Source of the DNA: Bacillota bacterium
Lineage (GTDB): Bacteria > Bacillota > Clostridia > Oscillospirales > Oscillospiraceae
Direction of reading: 5' to 3'
Length of the DNA: 62,367 bases
Assembly: GCA_023406225.1 (NCBI GenBank)
Contig: JAEXWS010000033.1
Span: 1 to 62,367 of the forward strand
Shown here: piece by piece, positions 16,226-24,320 of the stretch
Layout: each line of letters starts with the position of its first letter
Position numbering within the stretch: the first letter of the stretch is position 1
Program-made: the position numbers and the translations under genes
The notes under the pieces: generated by a model
What the model saw: the letters and a program-made list of their open reading frames with translations, nothing else
Told to the model about the DNA's origin: nothing
The model's database searches: none

Positions 16226-17434
16226 TTATTCGCAGTTTTCCACGATGACGGCCATGCCCTGGCCGCCGCCGATGCAAAGGCTCTCCAGTCCGTACCGGGC
16301 CCCCCGGCGCTTCATCTCATAGATCAGGGTGGTCAGCAGCCGGGTGCCGCTGTTGGCCAGGGCGTGGCCGTGGGCGATGGCGCCGCCGTTGACGTTGACG
16401 CGCTTATAAAGCTCCGTGCCCATGTCCATGCCCAGCTCCTTCAAGCAGCCCAGGGATTGGGCCGCAAAGGCCTCGTTCAGCTCGATCAGGTCCATGTCCT
16501 CCAGTTGCAGGCCGGTCTTTTTCAAGACCTTCCGGATGGCGGGCACGGGACCCAGGCCCATATACCGGGGGTCCACGCCGGCGCTGGAGGTGGCCAGGAT
16601 GCGCACCAGGGGTTTCAGGCCCAGTTCCCGGGCCTTGTCCTCGCTCATGACCACCACGGCGGAGGAGCCGTCGTTCATGCCGGAGGAGTTGCCCGCGGTA
16701 ACGATGCCGTCGGGCTTGAAGGCGGGCTTCAGCTTGGCCAGGGATTCCATGGTGGTGTCGGGCTTGGGATGCTCGTCGGTGTCGAAAACGAAGCTGCTCC
16801 GGCGGTCCTTCACCTCAAAGGGGAAGATCTCGTCCTTGAATTTTCCGGCGTCCTGGGCGGCCTTGGTCTTGCGCTGGCTGTCCACGGAGAAGGCGTCCAG
16901 CTCCTCCCGGGTCATGTGGTAGCGGGCGGCCACGTTTTCCGCGGTGATGCCCATGTTGGTGCCGGGATACTTGGCCTGGGGCTGGACGATGGTCACGCCG
17001 TGGGAGAAGGTGTCGTACAGGGGCTTGTCGCCCATGCGCAGGGGCTGGTAGCGGGCGGTGGGGGGCAGGTAATAGGTCATGCGGGACATGACCTCCACGC
17101 CGCCCGCCACGATGATGTCCGCCTCGTCGGCGGCGATCTCGTAGCAGGCGCTCTGCACCGCTTGAAGAGAGGACGCGCACTGGCGGTCCACGGTGTAGGC
17201 CGGGGTCTCCTCGGGCACGCCCGCCATCAGCGAGGCGCAGCGGGCCACGTTGGGCGTGTAGCCGTACACGTCTCCGAAAATGACCTGGTCGATCTGGCTC
17301 AGGTCCACGCCGCCCCGCTTGGCGGCCTCCTGGATGGCGGCGGCGCCCAGGTCCTGGGCCTCCACGGTCTTGAGGCTTCCTAAGTACCCGCCCACGGCGG
17401 ACCGGGCCGCGCCGGTGATGACAATGTTTTTCAT
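16226..17434 (-). CDS. thlA: Acetyl-CoA acetyltransferase (thiolase)
   Basis: Condenses two acetyl-CoA to acetoacetyl-CoA, or cleaves a 3-ketoacyl-CoA in reverse. 402 residues. The nucleophilic Cys is C86 in DRQCASSLQ; the C-terminal active site has the general-base Cys in SLCIGGGQGMA and the conserved NVNGGAIAHGH His. The block after that His reads ALANSGTRLL rather than the common PLGASGAR, so it belongs to a less typical subgroup and its chain-length preference is uncertain. The start at 17434 has CAGGAGGAATT upstream and lies 20 bp after crt. It works between acetyl-CoA and Hbd in the same operon. Confidence 0.9.
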   Translation of the reverse strand: MKNIVITGAARSAVGGYLGSLKTVEAQDLGAAAIQEAAKRGGVDLSQIDQVIFGDVYGYTPNVARCASLMAGVPEETPAYTVDRQCASSLQAVQSACYEIAADEADIIVAGGVEVMSRMTYYLPPTARYQPLRMGDKPLYDTFSHGVTIVQPQAKYPGTNMGITAENVAARYHMTREELDAFSVDSQRKTKAAQDAGKFKDEIFPFEVKDRRSSFVFDTDEHPKPDTTMESLAKLKPAFKPDGIVTAGNSSGMNDGSSAVVVMSEDKARELGLKPLVRILATSSAGVDPRYMGLGPVPAIRKVLKKTGLQLEDMDLIELNEAFAAQSLGCLKELGMDMGTELYKRVNVNGGAIAHGHALANSGTRLLTTLIYEMKRRGARYGLESLCIGGGQGMAVIVENCE

Positions 17435-17454
17435 AATTCCTCCTGTTGTCCGGC

Positions 17455-18225
17455 TCAGCGTCCGGTGAATACGGGCTTCCGCTTCTCCAAAAACGCGGCC
17501 ATGCCCTCCTTTTGATCCTGGTGGTTGAACAGCTCCGCCCAAAGAGCGGCCTCGTGGGCGCAGGCGTCGGTGAAGTCCGGGTGGCCCACGCCGTATTCGA
17601 TGGCGTTCTTGGCCGCCGCCAGGGCCAGGCTGCTGCGGGTGCAGAGCTTGGCGGCCCACTTCCGGGCCGTGGGCAGCAGTTCCTCCCGCTCCACCGCCAG
17701 ATTCGCAAGGCCGATGCGCTCCGCCTCCGCGCCGTCCACCACCCGGCTGAGATAGATCAGCTCTTTGGCCTTGGCCTCGCCCACCAGCCGGGGCAGCAGC
17801 ACCGTGCCGCCCGCGCCGGGGATGATGCCCAGGTTCAGCTCCGTCAGTCCCAGCTTGGCGGTCTTTGCGGCGATGCGGAAATCGCACCGGAGGGCCAGCT
17901 CCAGCCCGCCGCCGAAGGCGTAGCCGTCCACCACGGCGATGGTGGGGATGGGCAGGGACTGGATCTTGTTATAGGTGGGGGTGAACAAAAAGGCACGTGC
18001 CCCCGCCTCGTCGCAGGGGGCCATGTCCTTGATGTCCGCGCCGGCGGCGAAGTTCTCCTCGCTGTAAAACAGCAGGACCCGGATGCCCTCGTCCGCCCGT
18101 ACCTCCTCCACCAGCGCGTCCATCTCGTCCACGATGGCGCGGGATAGGGCGTTCAGCGCCTCGGGCCGCAGAACTTTGATGGTGGCCGTCTGGCCGTCCC
18201 GTTCCAGAATGATTTGTCTGCTCAT
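17455..18225 (-). CDS. crt: Enoyl-CoA hydratase (crotonase)
   Basis: Adds water to crotonyl-CoA or removes it from 3-hydroxybutyryl-CoA. 256 residues. ENFAAGADIKDM forms one half of the oxyanion hole; GYAFGGGLELALRCDFRIA and LTELNLGIIPGAGGT contain the second oxyanion Gly and the two catalytic Glu positions of crotonases. The start at 18225 is chosen because GGAAAGGAGCGCAT stands directly before it; the longer in-frame extension upstream is AT-rich promoter sequence. First gene of the crt-thl-hbd operon and divergent from the large BTAD regulator. Confidence 0.93.
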   Translation of the reverse strand: MSRQIILERDGQTATIKVLRPEALNALSRAIVDEMDALVEEVRADEGIRVLLFYSEENFAAGADIKDMAPCDEAGARAFLFTPTYNKIQSLPIPTIAVVDGYAFGGGLELALRCDFRIAAKTAKLGLTELNLGIIPGAGGTVLLPRLVGEAKAKELIYLSRVVDGAEAERIGLANLAVEREELLPTARKWAAKLCTRSSLALAAAKNAIEYGVGHPDFTDACAHEAALWAELFNHQDQKEGMAAFLEKRKPVFTGR

Positions 18226-18387
18226 ATGCGCTCCTTTCCTCTGGGGAAATTCTTTCAAATTCAGGATACCCGCCCCCCCTTTGAGAAAGTTATTTGAAAT
18301 CTTTGCAAATTCTTTGTTTTCATAGAATGCTCTTTGTGATACACTAAAAATGTAAAAATGCATTTAAATTGGAGAGGGGATGGGCGG
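18226..18387. promoter_or_regulatory. Divergent AT-rich promoter region of crt-thl-hbd and the BTAD regulator
   Basis: This 162-bp stretch is clearly richer in A and T than the flanking genes and separates two divergent transcription units. It contains repeated CAAATTCTTT-like segments (near 18246-18260 and 18305-18316). Towards the regulator a TACACT -10-like hexamer at 18340-18345 is visible, without a good -35. No convincing -24/-12 sigma-54 element was found. Binding sites for the neighbouring regulator are likely here but cannot be defined by eye. Confidence 0.5.
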
Positions 18388-21300
18388 ATGGAACTGGTGT
18401 CGCTGGGCGCGCCCCAGGCCCGGTATGAAGCGGAGCGGCTGCATCTGGAGAGCTGCCTGGAACATGCGGCGCATTTGAAGCTTTTGGCGGTGGAAGCGCC
18501 CACGCTGTCGCCGCAATCCCGGGTGGCGGAGGCGTGCCTGGGCCGTTTGGGGCCCTGCCTCTCGTTCCGAATGCGGGATGCAAAAGAGCGGGACCGTCTT
18601 GCCCGGGCGCTCGGACGGTTTTGGCGGGAGGCGGAGGAGACGCCGTCCGCGCCGCCCTCGGTCCGGGAGCTGATGGAGCTTCAGCCGGATGGGAACTGCT
18701 TTTTGCTGCTGGACGGGGCGGAACGGCTGACGGCGCCCAGTCCCCTGGGGGACTTTCTGGAGGAGCTGCTGCTCCGTTGCCGGGAGGGGCTCCACATCGT
18801 GCTGCTGGCCCCGTCGCCCATCCCGTTTCTCCGGCAGACCGACGCCCTGCCCCGGGAATCGGCGGCGGTGACGCCGGGGACCATGGTGCTGGACTGGGAC
18901 GGGGCGTCCGCATGTCTCCAAAGCGCCTATCCCGGCCTGCTGGAGAGCGACAGGCGCCTGGTGTTCCAGTGCAGCGGCGGCTGGACCGCCGCCATGGACG
19001 CGGTGGCGGGCCGTTTGGCGGCGGACAGCGGAGAAAACGCCCACCGCACGCCCCAGGACCTTGCCCGGTTCCTTCCGGCGGTGGGCGAGCTGCTGGAGCG
19101 GTGGACGGCGGCGGCCTGGACGCGGGAGACGCTGGATCACCTGGAAAAGGTCTGCGTGTGCACAAAGCTGCCGGAGGAGCTGGCGGAGCGGCTGACAGGG
19201 GAGGGGAGCGCCCTTCTGCGCCGTTTGGCGGCGGAGGGCTTTCCCGTCCGGTCCACGGACGATCTGGAGCCGGTGTACACCCTGAACCCGGTGGTGCAGA
19301 CATGGCTGTACCACCAGACCCGCCGGACGCGGGGCTGGGGGTTTTTGCTGGAGCAGCACCGGATTGCCGCCGCCTTCGGACAGGAGCGGGGCGACTGGGG
19401 CGAGGTGTTTCGCCACCAGCTCCGCCGGGGCTACATCGAGGAGGCGGCGCAGAACTTCCGTTATCTGAGCTTTTCCGAGCTGGACGCATCTTTGCTGGAC
19501 GAGTACAGGGCCTTGCTGCGCAGGCAGTCTCCGGCGGCCATGGACCGCCTGCCCTGGGTCCAGCTTGGCTACGCCGTGGCCATGAAATACCGCCATCCCA
19601 ACATCGCCTTCCGGTGTCTGGACCGGGCGCTGGAGCTGTTTCAGGCCGGCGGGGAGCCGGAGGGCGTGGTGCTGGCCTGCTGCCAGAAGATCAGCATGGG
19701 CTTTTTCGCCACGGAGCAAAAGGGCGTGGTGGAGGACTGCCTGCGCATCCTGGCGGAGGAGAAGTTCGCCGACGGGGAATTGGACCCTCTTCTGGACGGC
19801 TATCGGAAGGTGTTCACCGCCTACGCCGTCCTCCAGCGGGGCACGGAGGCCCGCCGGGCGCTGGAGCTTCTGGAGCAGGCCCGGGAAACCGCCATCATCC
19901 GGGAGGACGTGAACCTGCGGCTGTGGGCCTGCTTCGTCCAGCTCCTGACCTACAGCCAGTCCAGCCGGGACCCCGGCGGCCTGCGGACCGTTCTGGACGA
20001 GTCCATGGAGCTGGTGGAGCGGCCGGAGGTCCAGAAGCCGCTGAAGATGTGCTTTTACCAGACGGCGGCCTTTGTCTGCCACATCGAGGGCGGGCGCTAC
20101 GGCGAGGCCTGCGCCTGCTGCGAGCAGGCGGCCCGCATCGCAGACGCCATCGAGGCCACCGGCTACAGCGTCTATATCAATATGATCCACGCCTACGCCC
20201 TGGACTGCCTGGGGCGGTTCCAACGGGCGGAGCAGGTGATCCTGGAGACGGCCAAGCGCTCCGGCAGCATTTTGAACGTCCGCAGCGAGCACCTGTGGGC
20301 CTACTATCTGATCGGCCAGAGCTACCACTACTTCCTGAAGGGGGACTGGGGACTGGCGCTGGACACGGCGGAAAAGGCCGTGAGCTACGCCGCCCGCTCC
20401 GGCCGGACCTCCTATCTGGCCCGGGGGCTTTTGGTGCTGGGCAACATCCTGGCGGACCACGGAGACTGCGGCCGGGCGGAAGCGCTGGCGGAGCAGTGCC
20501 TGGAGCTTTGCGGCGGTCTGGAGCGGTACCGGTTTTACGCCCTGTCCGCCCGGTTTCTCCTGGCTCAGGTGCTGCGCGCCCAGGGCCGGCGGGAGGCGTT
20601 CGCCGCCTGCATGGCGGTCCTGGTGGAGCAGAGCAAGGCTGCGGGCATCTATCATTACAACTTCGCCAAGCCCGCCGTGATCTGTCAGGTGTTCCGGGAC
20701 TATGCCCCGGAAGAGGCGGACAAGCGGTTTTTGATGCAGCTGGAGGCATATAACACCCTGGAGCAAAAGCCCTCCGGCACGCCGATCCTGGAGGAGCTGC
20801 GGCCCCGCACGCCGCTGGAGGTGTGCATCCTGGGGCCGTTCCGGGTCCTGTCCGGGGACAGGGTTTTGGATCCCTGCGCCTCCGCCCGGGCGGGGCTGCT
20901 CCTGCGTCTGCTGGCTCTCAGCGGCGGGACGGTGAGCGTTCACAGGCTGCTGGAGGCCGTCTGGCCCGACTGGGAGGAGAAGGCGGCCATGAACAACTTC
21001 TACTTCACGCTGTACCAGCTCAGGAGCTATCTGGGCCGGAAGGACGCCGTGACGTACCGCCGGGGCCGGTGCGGCCTGGACGGGGCCGTGGTGACGGTGG
21101 ACGCGGCGCTGTTCCAGACCGTGGCGGACCGGGCCCGGCAGTATCTGGCGGCGGGGGACCTGTACGCCGCCGGGAAGTATTTCGATCAGGCGCTGTCGCT
21201 GTACCGGGGGCCCGTGCTGGACGGGGACGATCTGCCGGAGGACGCCCTGCTCCAGCGGGAGGCGCTGGAGCGGCGCGCGTTTGCCGCCATGCGGGAGTAT

Positions 21301-21570
21301 GGCGCGGCCTGCCTTCGCCGCCGCAGGGCGGACAAGGCGGAGGAGATCCTCTCCCGCGCCCTGAAAAATCCCTTTGCCGACGAGGGCGCCGCCCGGCTGC
21401 TGATGCGGGCCCAATACCTATCCGGCAACAAGAGCGGCGCGCTGGCCACCTATGAGCGGCTTTGCCGCCAGCTTCGCTTGGAGCTGGGCGTGGAGCCTCA
21501 CCGCCTGACAGACGCCCTGGCGGACCGCATTCGGAACAACCAGGAGATCGCGGATTTTCATGAGGAGTGA
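18388..21570 (+). CDS. Large transcriptional regulator with STAND-like N-terminus and C-terminal SARP/BTAD domain
   Basis: 1060 residues. The N-terminal 250 or so resemble the STAND ATPase part of MalT-like regulators (LLLDGAERL as Walker B-like, then LLAPSPIPFLRQ and a winged region), but where a P-loop GxxGxGKT is expected the sequence reads VEAPTLSPQSRVAE, so ATP binding looks lost. Residues about 340-800 are helical TPR-like repeats (KAVSYAARSGRTSYLA, LAEQCLELCGG). From about 805 a SARP-type winged helix (LEVCILGPFRVLSGDRVLD, LLEAVWPDWEEKAAMNNF) and a bacterial transcriptional activation domain (LYRGPVLDGDD to GVEPHRLTDAL) follow. ATG 18388 is preferred to 18358 because GGAGAGGGG precedes it. 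It is divergent from crt-thl-hbd and may control it. Confidence 0.85.
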   Translation: MELVSLGAPQARYEAERLHLESCLEHAAHLKLLAVEAPTLSPQSRVAEACLGRLGPCLSFRMRDAKERDRLARALGRFWREAEETPSAPPSVRELMELQPDGNCFLLLDGAERLTAPSPLGDFLEELLLRCREGLHIVLLAPSPIPFLRQTDALPRESAAVTPGTMVLDWDGASACLQSAYPGLLESDRRLVFQCSGGWTAAMDAVAGRLAADSGENAHRTPQDLARFLPAVGELLERWTAAAWTRETLDHLEKVCVCTKLPEELAERLTGEGSALLRRLAAEGFPVRSTDDLEPVYTLNPVVQTWLYHQTRRTRGWGFLLEQHRIAAAFGQERGDWGEVFRHQLRRGYIEEAAQNFRYLSFSELDASLLDEYRALLRRQSPAAMDRLPWVQLGYAVAMKYRHPNIAFRCLDRALELFQAGGEPEGVVLACCQKISMGFFATEQKGVVEDCLRILAEEKFADGELDPLLDGYRKVFTAYAVLQRGTEARRALELLEQARETAIIREDVNLRLWACFVQLLTYSQSSRDPGGLRTVLDESMELVERPEVQKPLKMCFYQTAAFVCHIEGGRYGEACACCEQAARIADAIEATGYSVYINMIHAYALDCLGRFQRAEQVILETAKRSGSILNVRSEHLWAYYLIGQSYHYFLKGDWGLALDTAEKAVSYAARSGRTSYLARGLLVLGNILADHGDCGRAEALAEQCLELCGGLERYRFYALSARFLLAQVLRAQGRREAFAACMAVLVEQSKAAGIYHYNFAKPAVICQVFRDYAPEEADKRFLMQLEAYNTLEQKPSGTPILEELRPRTPLEVCILGPFRVLSGDRVLDPCASARAGLLLRLLALSGGTVSVHRLLEAVWPDWEEKAAMNNFYFTLYQLRSYLGRKDAVTYRRGRCGLDGAVVTVDAALFQTVADRARQYLAAGDLYAAGKYFDQALSLYRGPVLDGDDLPEDALLQREALERRAFAAMREYGAACLRRRRADKAEEILSRALKNPFADEGAARLLMRAQYLSGNKSGALATYERLCRQLRLELGVEPHRLTDALADRIRNNQEIADFHEE

Positions 21571-21922
21571 CCCATGAAAGCGCTTTGGGAAAAAAGAGGC
21601 CGCCGCATCGGCGGGAAAATCTGATTTGAAGGGGATGGCGGCTGTTAAAGAGACGGCCCGGCGTTCGCCGACGAATATGGACCCGCCTGCTTAAAAGACG
21701 TCGTTACGGCCCCAGGCTCCTGGTGAGGGACTGCGCCGGACGCAACGATCCCGTGGACCCCCGCCGGATTTCAGCGGAACAATGTCCGCTTCGATCAGCC
21801 GGCCCATCTTCGCCTGCGCCGCCGGCGGCGCGCGGTTCCGCATGGGCAGCGCTGGCCGCCGCCTTTGCAGCGTCACGGCCTCTCCCTTCGCCGTATTCGG
21901 CGTATGCCGGGATCATAAGCGC
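21571..21922. other. Intergenic stretch without a recognisable gene
   Basis: 352 bp between the large regulator and a terminator. Short open frames on both strands have no ribosome site and no recognisable motif; a minus-strand frame at 21704-21943 is Ala/Gly/Arg-rich composition noise. No RNA gene or repeat was recognised. Confidence 0.5.
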
Positions 21923-21964
21923 AAAACGGCCCCTGCCGCCCATATGGGCGGCAGGGGCCGTTTT
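21923..21964. terminator. Perfect 42-bp palindromic terminator
   Basis: AAAACGGCCCCTGCCGCCCA at the left mirrors the right half exactly, with the centre at CATATG and TTTT at the end in both orientations. It follows the minus-strand hypothetical gene by 16 bp and can also stop read-through from the plus-strand regulator. Confidence 0.8.
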
Positions 21965-21979
21965 GAGAAAAGAGAGCCG

Positions 21980-22360
21980 TCAGGTCTTGGAGGCCCGGTT
22001 CAGCTGAACGGCGGGCGCGGTGCTGGAGAGGATATCCACCACGTAGTTGGGGGCGGCGATGAAGTAGTGAACGTCGTTCTCCCGGCCGCACTCCGCCTCG
22101 TAGGGGCAGCCCCGGAGCTTGAAGAAGGTGTTGCCCCGCATGTAGACCTCATGGTCCGCCGCCAGAGCGGCCAGCCGCTTTTCGGCCCGGGCGGTCTCCG
22201 TGACCCGCACCGCCCCCACGCCGCCGGGAAAGCGGATGGTGAACCGGAATACCTCGTTGGACAGCACCGCGGTCAGCGCGCCGCCCTCGGTGGCGAGTGT
22301 TTCCAGAGAAAATCTGCCGAACATCTCCTTTTCAGGCAGCCAGCAATCCAAAGCGACCAT
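21980..22360 (-). CDS. Hypothetical protein, 126 residues
   Basis: I do not recognise a family. The start at 22360 has a good site (GGGAGGAATCACC) and a terminator follows the stop, so it is probably a real single gene. The protein is a mixed alpha/beta-looking soluble chain with no signal peptide or membrane segment, opening MVALDCWLPEKEMFGRFSL and containing three Cys (C6 in ALDCWL, then GCPYEAECG) and an aromatic patch DVHYFIAAPNYVVDIL. The CPYEAEC pair of cysteines could bind a metal, but this is weak. It is flanked by rpoN (same strand, upstream) and the palindromic terminator; no context points to a function. Confidence 0.65.
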   Translation of the reverse strand: MVALDCWLPEKEMFGRFSLETLATEGGALTAVLSNEVFRFTIRFPGGVGAVRVTETARAEKRLAALAADHEVYMRGNTFFKLRGCPYEAECGRENDVHYFIAAPNYVVDILSSTAPAVQLNRASKT

Positions 22361-22515
22361 TGGTGATTCCTCCCACATTTCTTTTTTCATTCCGCGCGGA
22401 CGGTTTCCACCCGCGGCTGTTGTTCCGACAGCTTTCATTATATCCGGGAGCCTTTGTCTTTTCTTTGCATTTTCTTTGCCGCCCATTTGCCGCCTGACAA
22501 AAAATGACCGGCGGT

Positions 22516-23907
22516 TTAACCGCCGGTCCGTTCTTGTTTTTCCGCATAGGCCCGCTTGCGGGCGCCTGCCGCGGGGATGTTCAGCTCGCTGCGGTATTTG
22601 GCCACCGTCCGGCGGGAGATCTGAAGTCCCGCGTCCGCCAGCGTCTTGCACAGCGCCTCGTCGGACAGCGGCGCGGCGGGCGGTTCGGCGTCGATCAGGC
22701 GGCGGAGCTGGGCGCGGACGGCGTCCGCCGAGACGGCCTGCCCGTCCCCGGAGGGCAGGGCCGTGGTGAACAGGCTCCGCAAAGGCAGCACCCGGCCGTC
22801 GAACTGGATGTACTTTTCCTTCACGGTGCGGCTGACGGTGGAGATATTCAGCTCCAGGGCGTCGGCCATCTGGCTCATGGTCATGGGCTTCAGGGGCGCG
22901 CCCTCCATGAAATAGCCCTCCTGGAACCGCACGATGGCGGAGAGCAGGCGGAACAGCGTGTCCGCCCGGTTTTCCAGGCTCCCGATCAGGGACTTGGCCT
23001 CGGCCCGCTTCTCCTGGAGATAGGCCTGGGTGTCCGGACGGCCCGCCTCCTTCAGCAGCGCGCAGTAGTCCTGGTTCAGCGCCACCTTGGGCATCAGGCG
23101 CTGGTTCATCTCAATGACCGCCTGCCCCCCCTGGCGGTGGATGGTGGCCTCCGGCACGGCGAAGGGCACGTGGCCCTCGGTGTAAAAGCCCCGGGAGGGC
23201 ACGGGGTTCAGCGAGCGGATGACGTCCGACGCCTGGCGGGCCTCCGCCAAAGGCACGTCCAGCAGCTTGGCCAGGCCCTTCATGTCCCCCTCCGCCAGCA
23301 GCGGCAGGCCGGACTGGACCAGATGGACGTTCACCTCGGTAAACAAGCTGCCCTCCGCCAGCTGCAGCAGCAGGCACTCCGAGAGGTTCCGGGCGCCCAC
23401 GCCCGGCGGGTCCAGCGACTGGACCACGTACAGGGCCTGTTCCATATCGAACAGGGACTGGCCCAGCTCCTCCGCCAGCTCCGCCAGGGGACAGTCCAGA
23501 TACCCGGCGGAGTTCAAACAGCCCACCAGGAACCGGCACCGGGCCAGGGTCTCCTCGTCCAGCAGGCGCATCTGGCCCAGCTGGTCGTTCAAATAATCGG
23601 AAAAGGACGCGGGATGAGAGGTGAACGAGGTGAAGCTCTCCCCGCCTCCGCCCAGGTCCCAGATCATCTGCTCCCGGCGCTCGATGGGCAGAGACTCTCC
23701 CAGGTCCGCGCCGCTGGAATCCACCGCCTCCGGCGGCATTTCGCCCAAGGGCTGCTCCGCCACGTCCAGCAGCGGGTTGGAAAGGGCCGCCTCCGCCACA
23801 TAATCCCGCAGTTCCAGCGCAGACATCTGCAAACAGCGCAAAGACAGCTGCATGGCCTGGGTCAGGACCAACTTTTGGGTTTGTATGAGTTGTTGCTCCA
23901 GTGCCAT
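22516..23907 (-). CDS. rpoN: RNA polymerase sigma-54 factor RpoN
   Basis: Alternative sigma factor that directs polymerase to -24/-12 promoters and needs an AAA+ activator. 463 residues. Region I is the Gln/Leu-rich start (MALEQQLIQTQKLVLTQAMQ), followed by an acidic region with EQPLGEMPPEAVDSSG, the core-binding domain (SLDPPGVGARNLSECLLLQL), and the C-terminal DNA-binding part with the RpoN box ISRRTVAKYRSELNIP. ATG 23907 is chosen because GGAGG stands 6 bases upstream; an ATG six bases earlier has no spacing. Its likely partner is the activator at 13504. No histidine-protein or PTS genes accompany it. Confidence 0.95.
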   Translation of the reverse strand: MALEQQLIQTQKLVLTQAMQLSLRCLQMSALELRDYVAEAALSNPLLDVAEQPLGEMPPEAVDSSGADLGESLPIERREQMIWDLGGGGESFTSFTSHPASFSDYLNDQLGQMRLLDEETLARCRFLVGCLNSAGYLDCPLAELAEELGQSLFDMEQALYVVQSLDPPGVGARNLSECLLLQLAEGSLFTEVNVHLVQSGLPLLAEGDMKGLAKLLDVPLAEARQASDVIRSLNPVPSRGFYTEGHVPFAVPEATIHRQGGQAVIEMNQRLMPKVALNQDYCALLKEAGRPDTQAYLQEKRAEAKSLIGSLENRADTLFRLLSAIVRFQEGYFMEGAPLKPMTMSQMADALELNISTVSRTVKEKYIQFDGRVLPLRSLFTTALPSGDGQAVSADAVRAQLRRLIDAEPPAAPLSDEALCKTLADAGLQISRRTVAKYRSELNIPAAGARKRAYAEKQERTGG

Positions 23908-23945
23908 TTTCATCCTCCAGCTTTCGGCAAAATTCGCTAAAAATG

Positions 23946-23974
23946 ATGATACCACACAATTGCCGGTTTGAAAA
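23946..23974 (-). promoter_or_regulatory. Possible sigma-70 promoter of rpoN
   Basis: On the minus strand TTTTCA and TATCAT are separated by 17 bp, about 40 bp before the rpoN start. The -35 is weak. It is divergent from and about 35 bp away from the XRE promoter. Confidence 0.4.
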
Positions 23975-24011
23975 GAGGAAAGTGGGGCCTTCCCGCCGCA
24001 AAAACTTTTTC

Positions 24012-24040
24012 TTGACAAGTATTCTTGTCAGTGTTATTAT
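24012..24040 (+). promoter_or_regulatory. Sigma-70 promoter of the XRE-membrane protein pair
   Basis: TTGACA (24012-24017) and TATTAT (24035-24040) are separated by 17 bp. The -35 and spacer are covered by the first of three palindromes, so the gene pair is probably autorepressed. Confidence 0.75.
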
Positions 24041-24086
24041 GTGCATGACAAGAAAACTTGTCAACTTGACGTGGAAAGTTGTCAAG
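24013..24086 (+). promoter_or_regulatory. Three palindromic operator-like sites upstream of the XRE gene
   Basis: Site 1 TGACAAG-TATT-CTTGTCA (24013-24030) and site 2 TGACAAG-AAAA-CTTGTCA (24046-24063) have identical 7-bp arms and lie 33 bp apart, about three helical turns. Site 3 CTTGAC-N10-GTCAAG (24065-24086) uses the same half-site with altered spacing and ends next to the ribosome site. Most likely bound by the XRE protein encoded directly downstream. Confidence 0.75.
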
Positions 24087-24101
24087 AAAGGAGGCGGTCG
24101 G

Positions 24102-24320
24102 ATGCCGTTATACAACCGGCTCAAAGAGCAGCGGGCCCGGCTGGGCGTGAACCAGCAGGAGATGGGGGCGCTTGCGGGCGTGTCCCGCCAGACCATCAGC
24201 CAGATCGAGCGGGGGGACTACTCTCCCTCTGTGACCCTGGCGCTGAAGCTGGCAAAGATCTGCGGCGTGGCCGTGGAGGAACTTTTTTCCTATGAGGAGG
24301 AAGAGACGGATGAACGATAA
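24102..24320 (+). CDS. XRE family helix-turn-helix transcriptional regulator
   Basis: A 72-residue single-domain Cro/C1-type DNA-binding protein: LYNRLKEQRARLGVNQQEMG is helix 1-2, LAGVSRQTISQIERGDYSPS is the recognition helix-turn-helix, and VTLALKLAKICGVAVEELF closes the fold. It has an AAAGGAGGCGGTCGG site. The next gene, a membrane protein, overlaps its 3' end by 11 bp. Small XRE regulators paired with DUF3169-type membrane proteins are common in Clostridia and Bacilli. Three palindromes in the promoter suggest strong negative autoregulation, possibly cooperative. Confidence 0.9.
   Translation: MPLYNRLKEQRARLGVNQQEMGALAGVSRQTISQIERGDYSPSVTLALKLAKICGVAVEELFSYEEEETDER

Noticed and set aside
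18364..21414. A 1016-codon open frame on the minus strand opposite the large BTAD regulator
   Set aside because: No ribosome site, His/Gln/Arg/Pro-rich composition without motifs; it is the complement of GC-rich codons of the real plus-strand gene.
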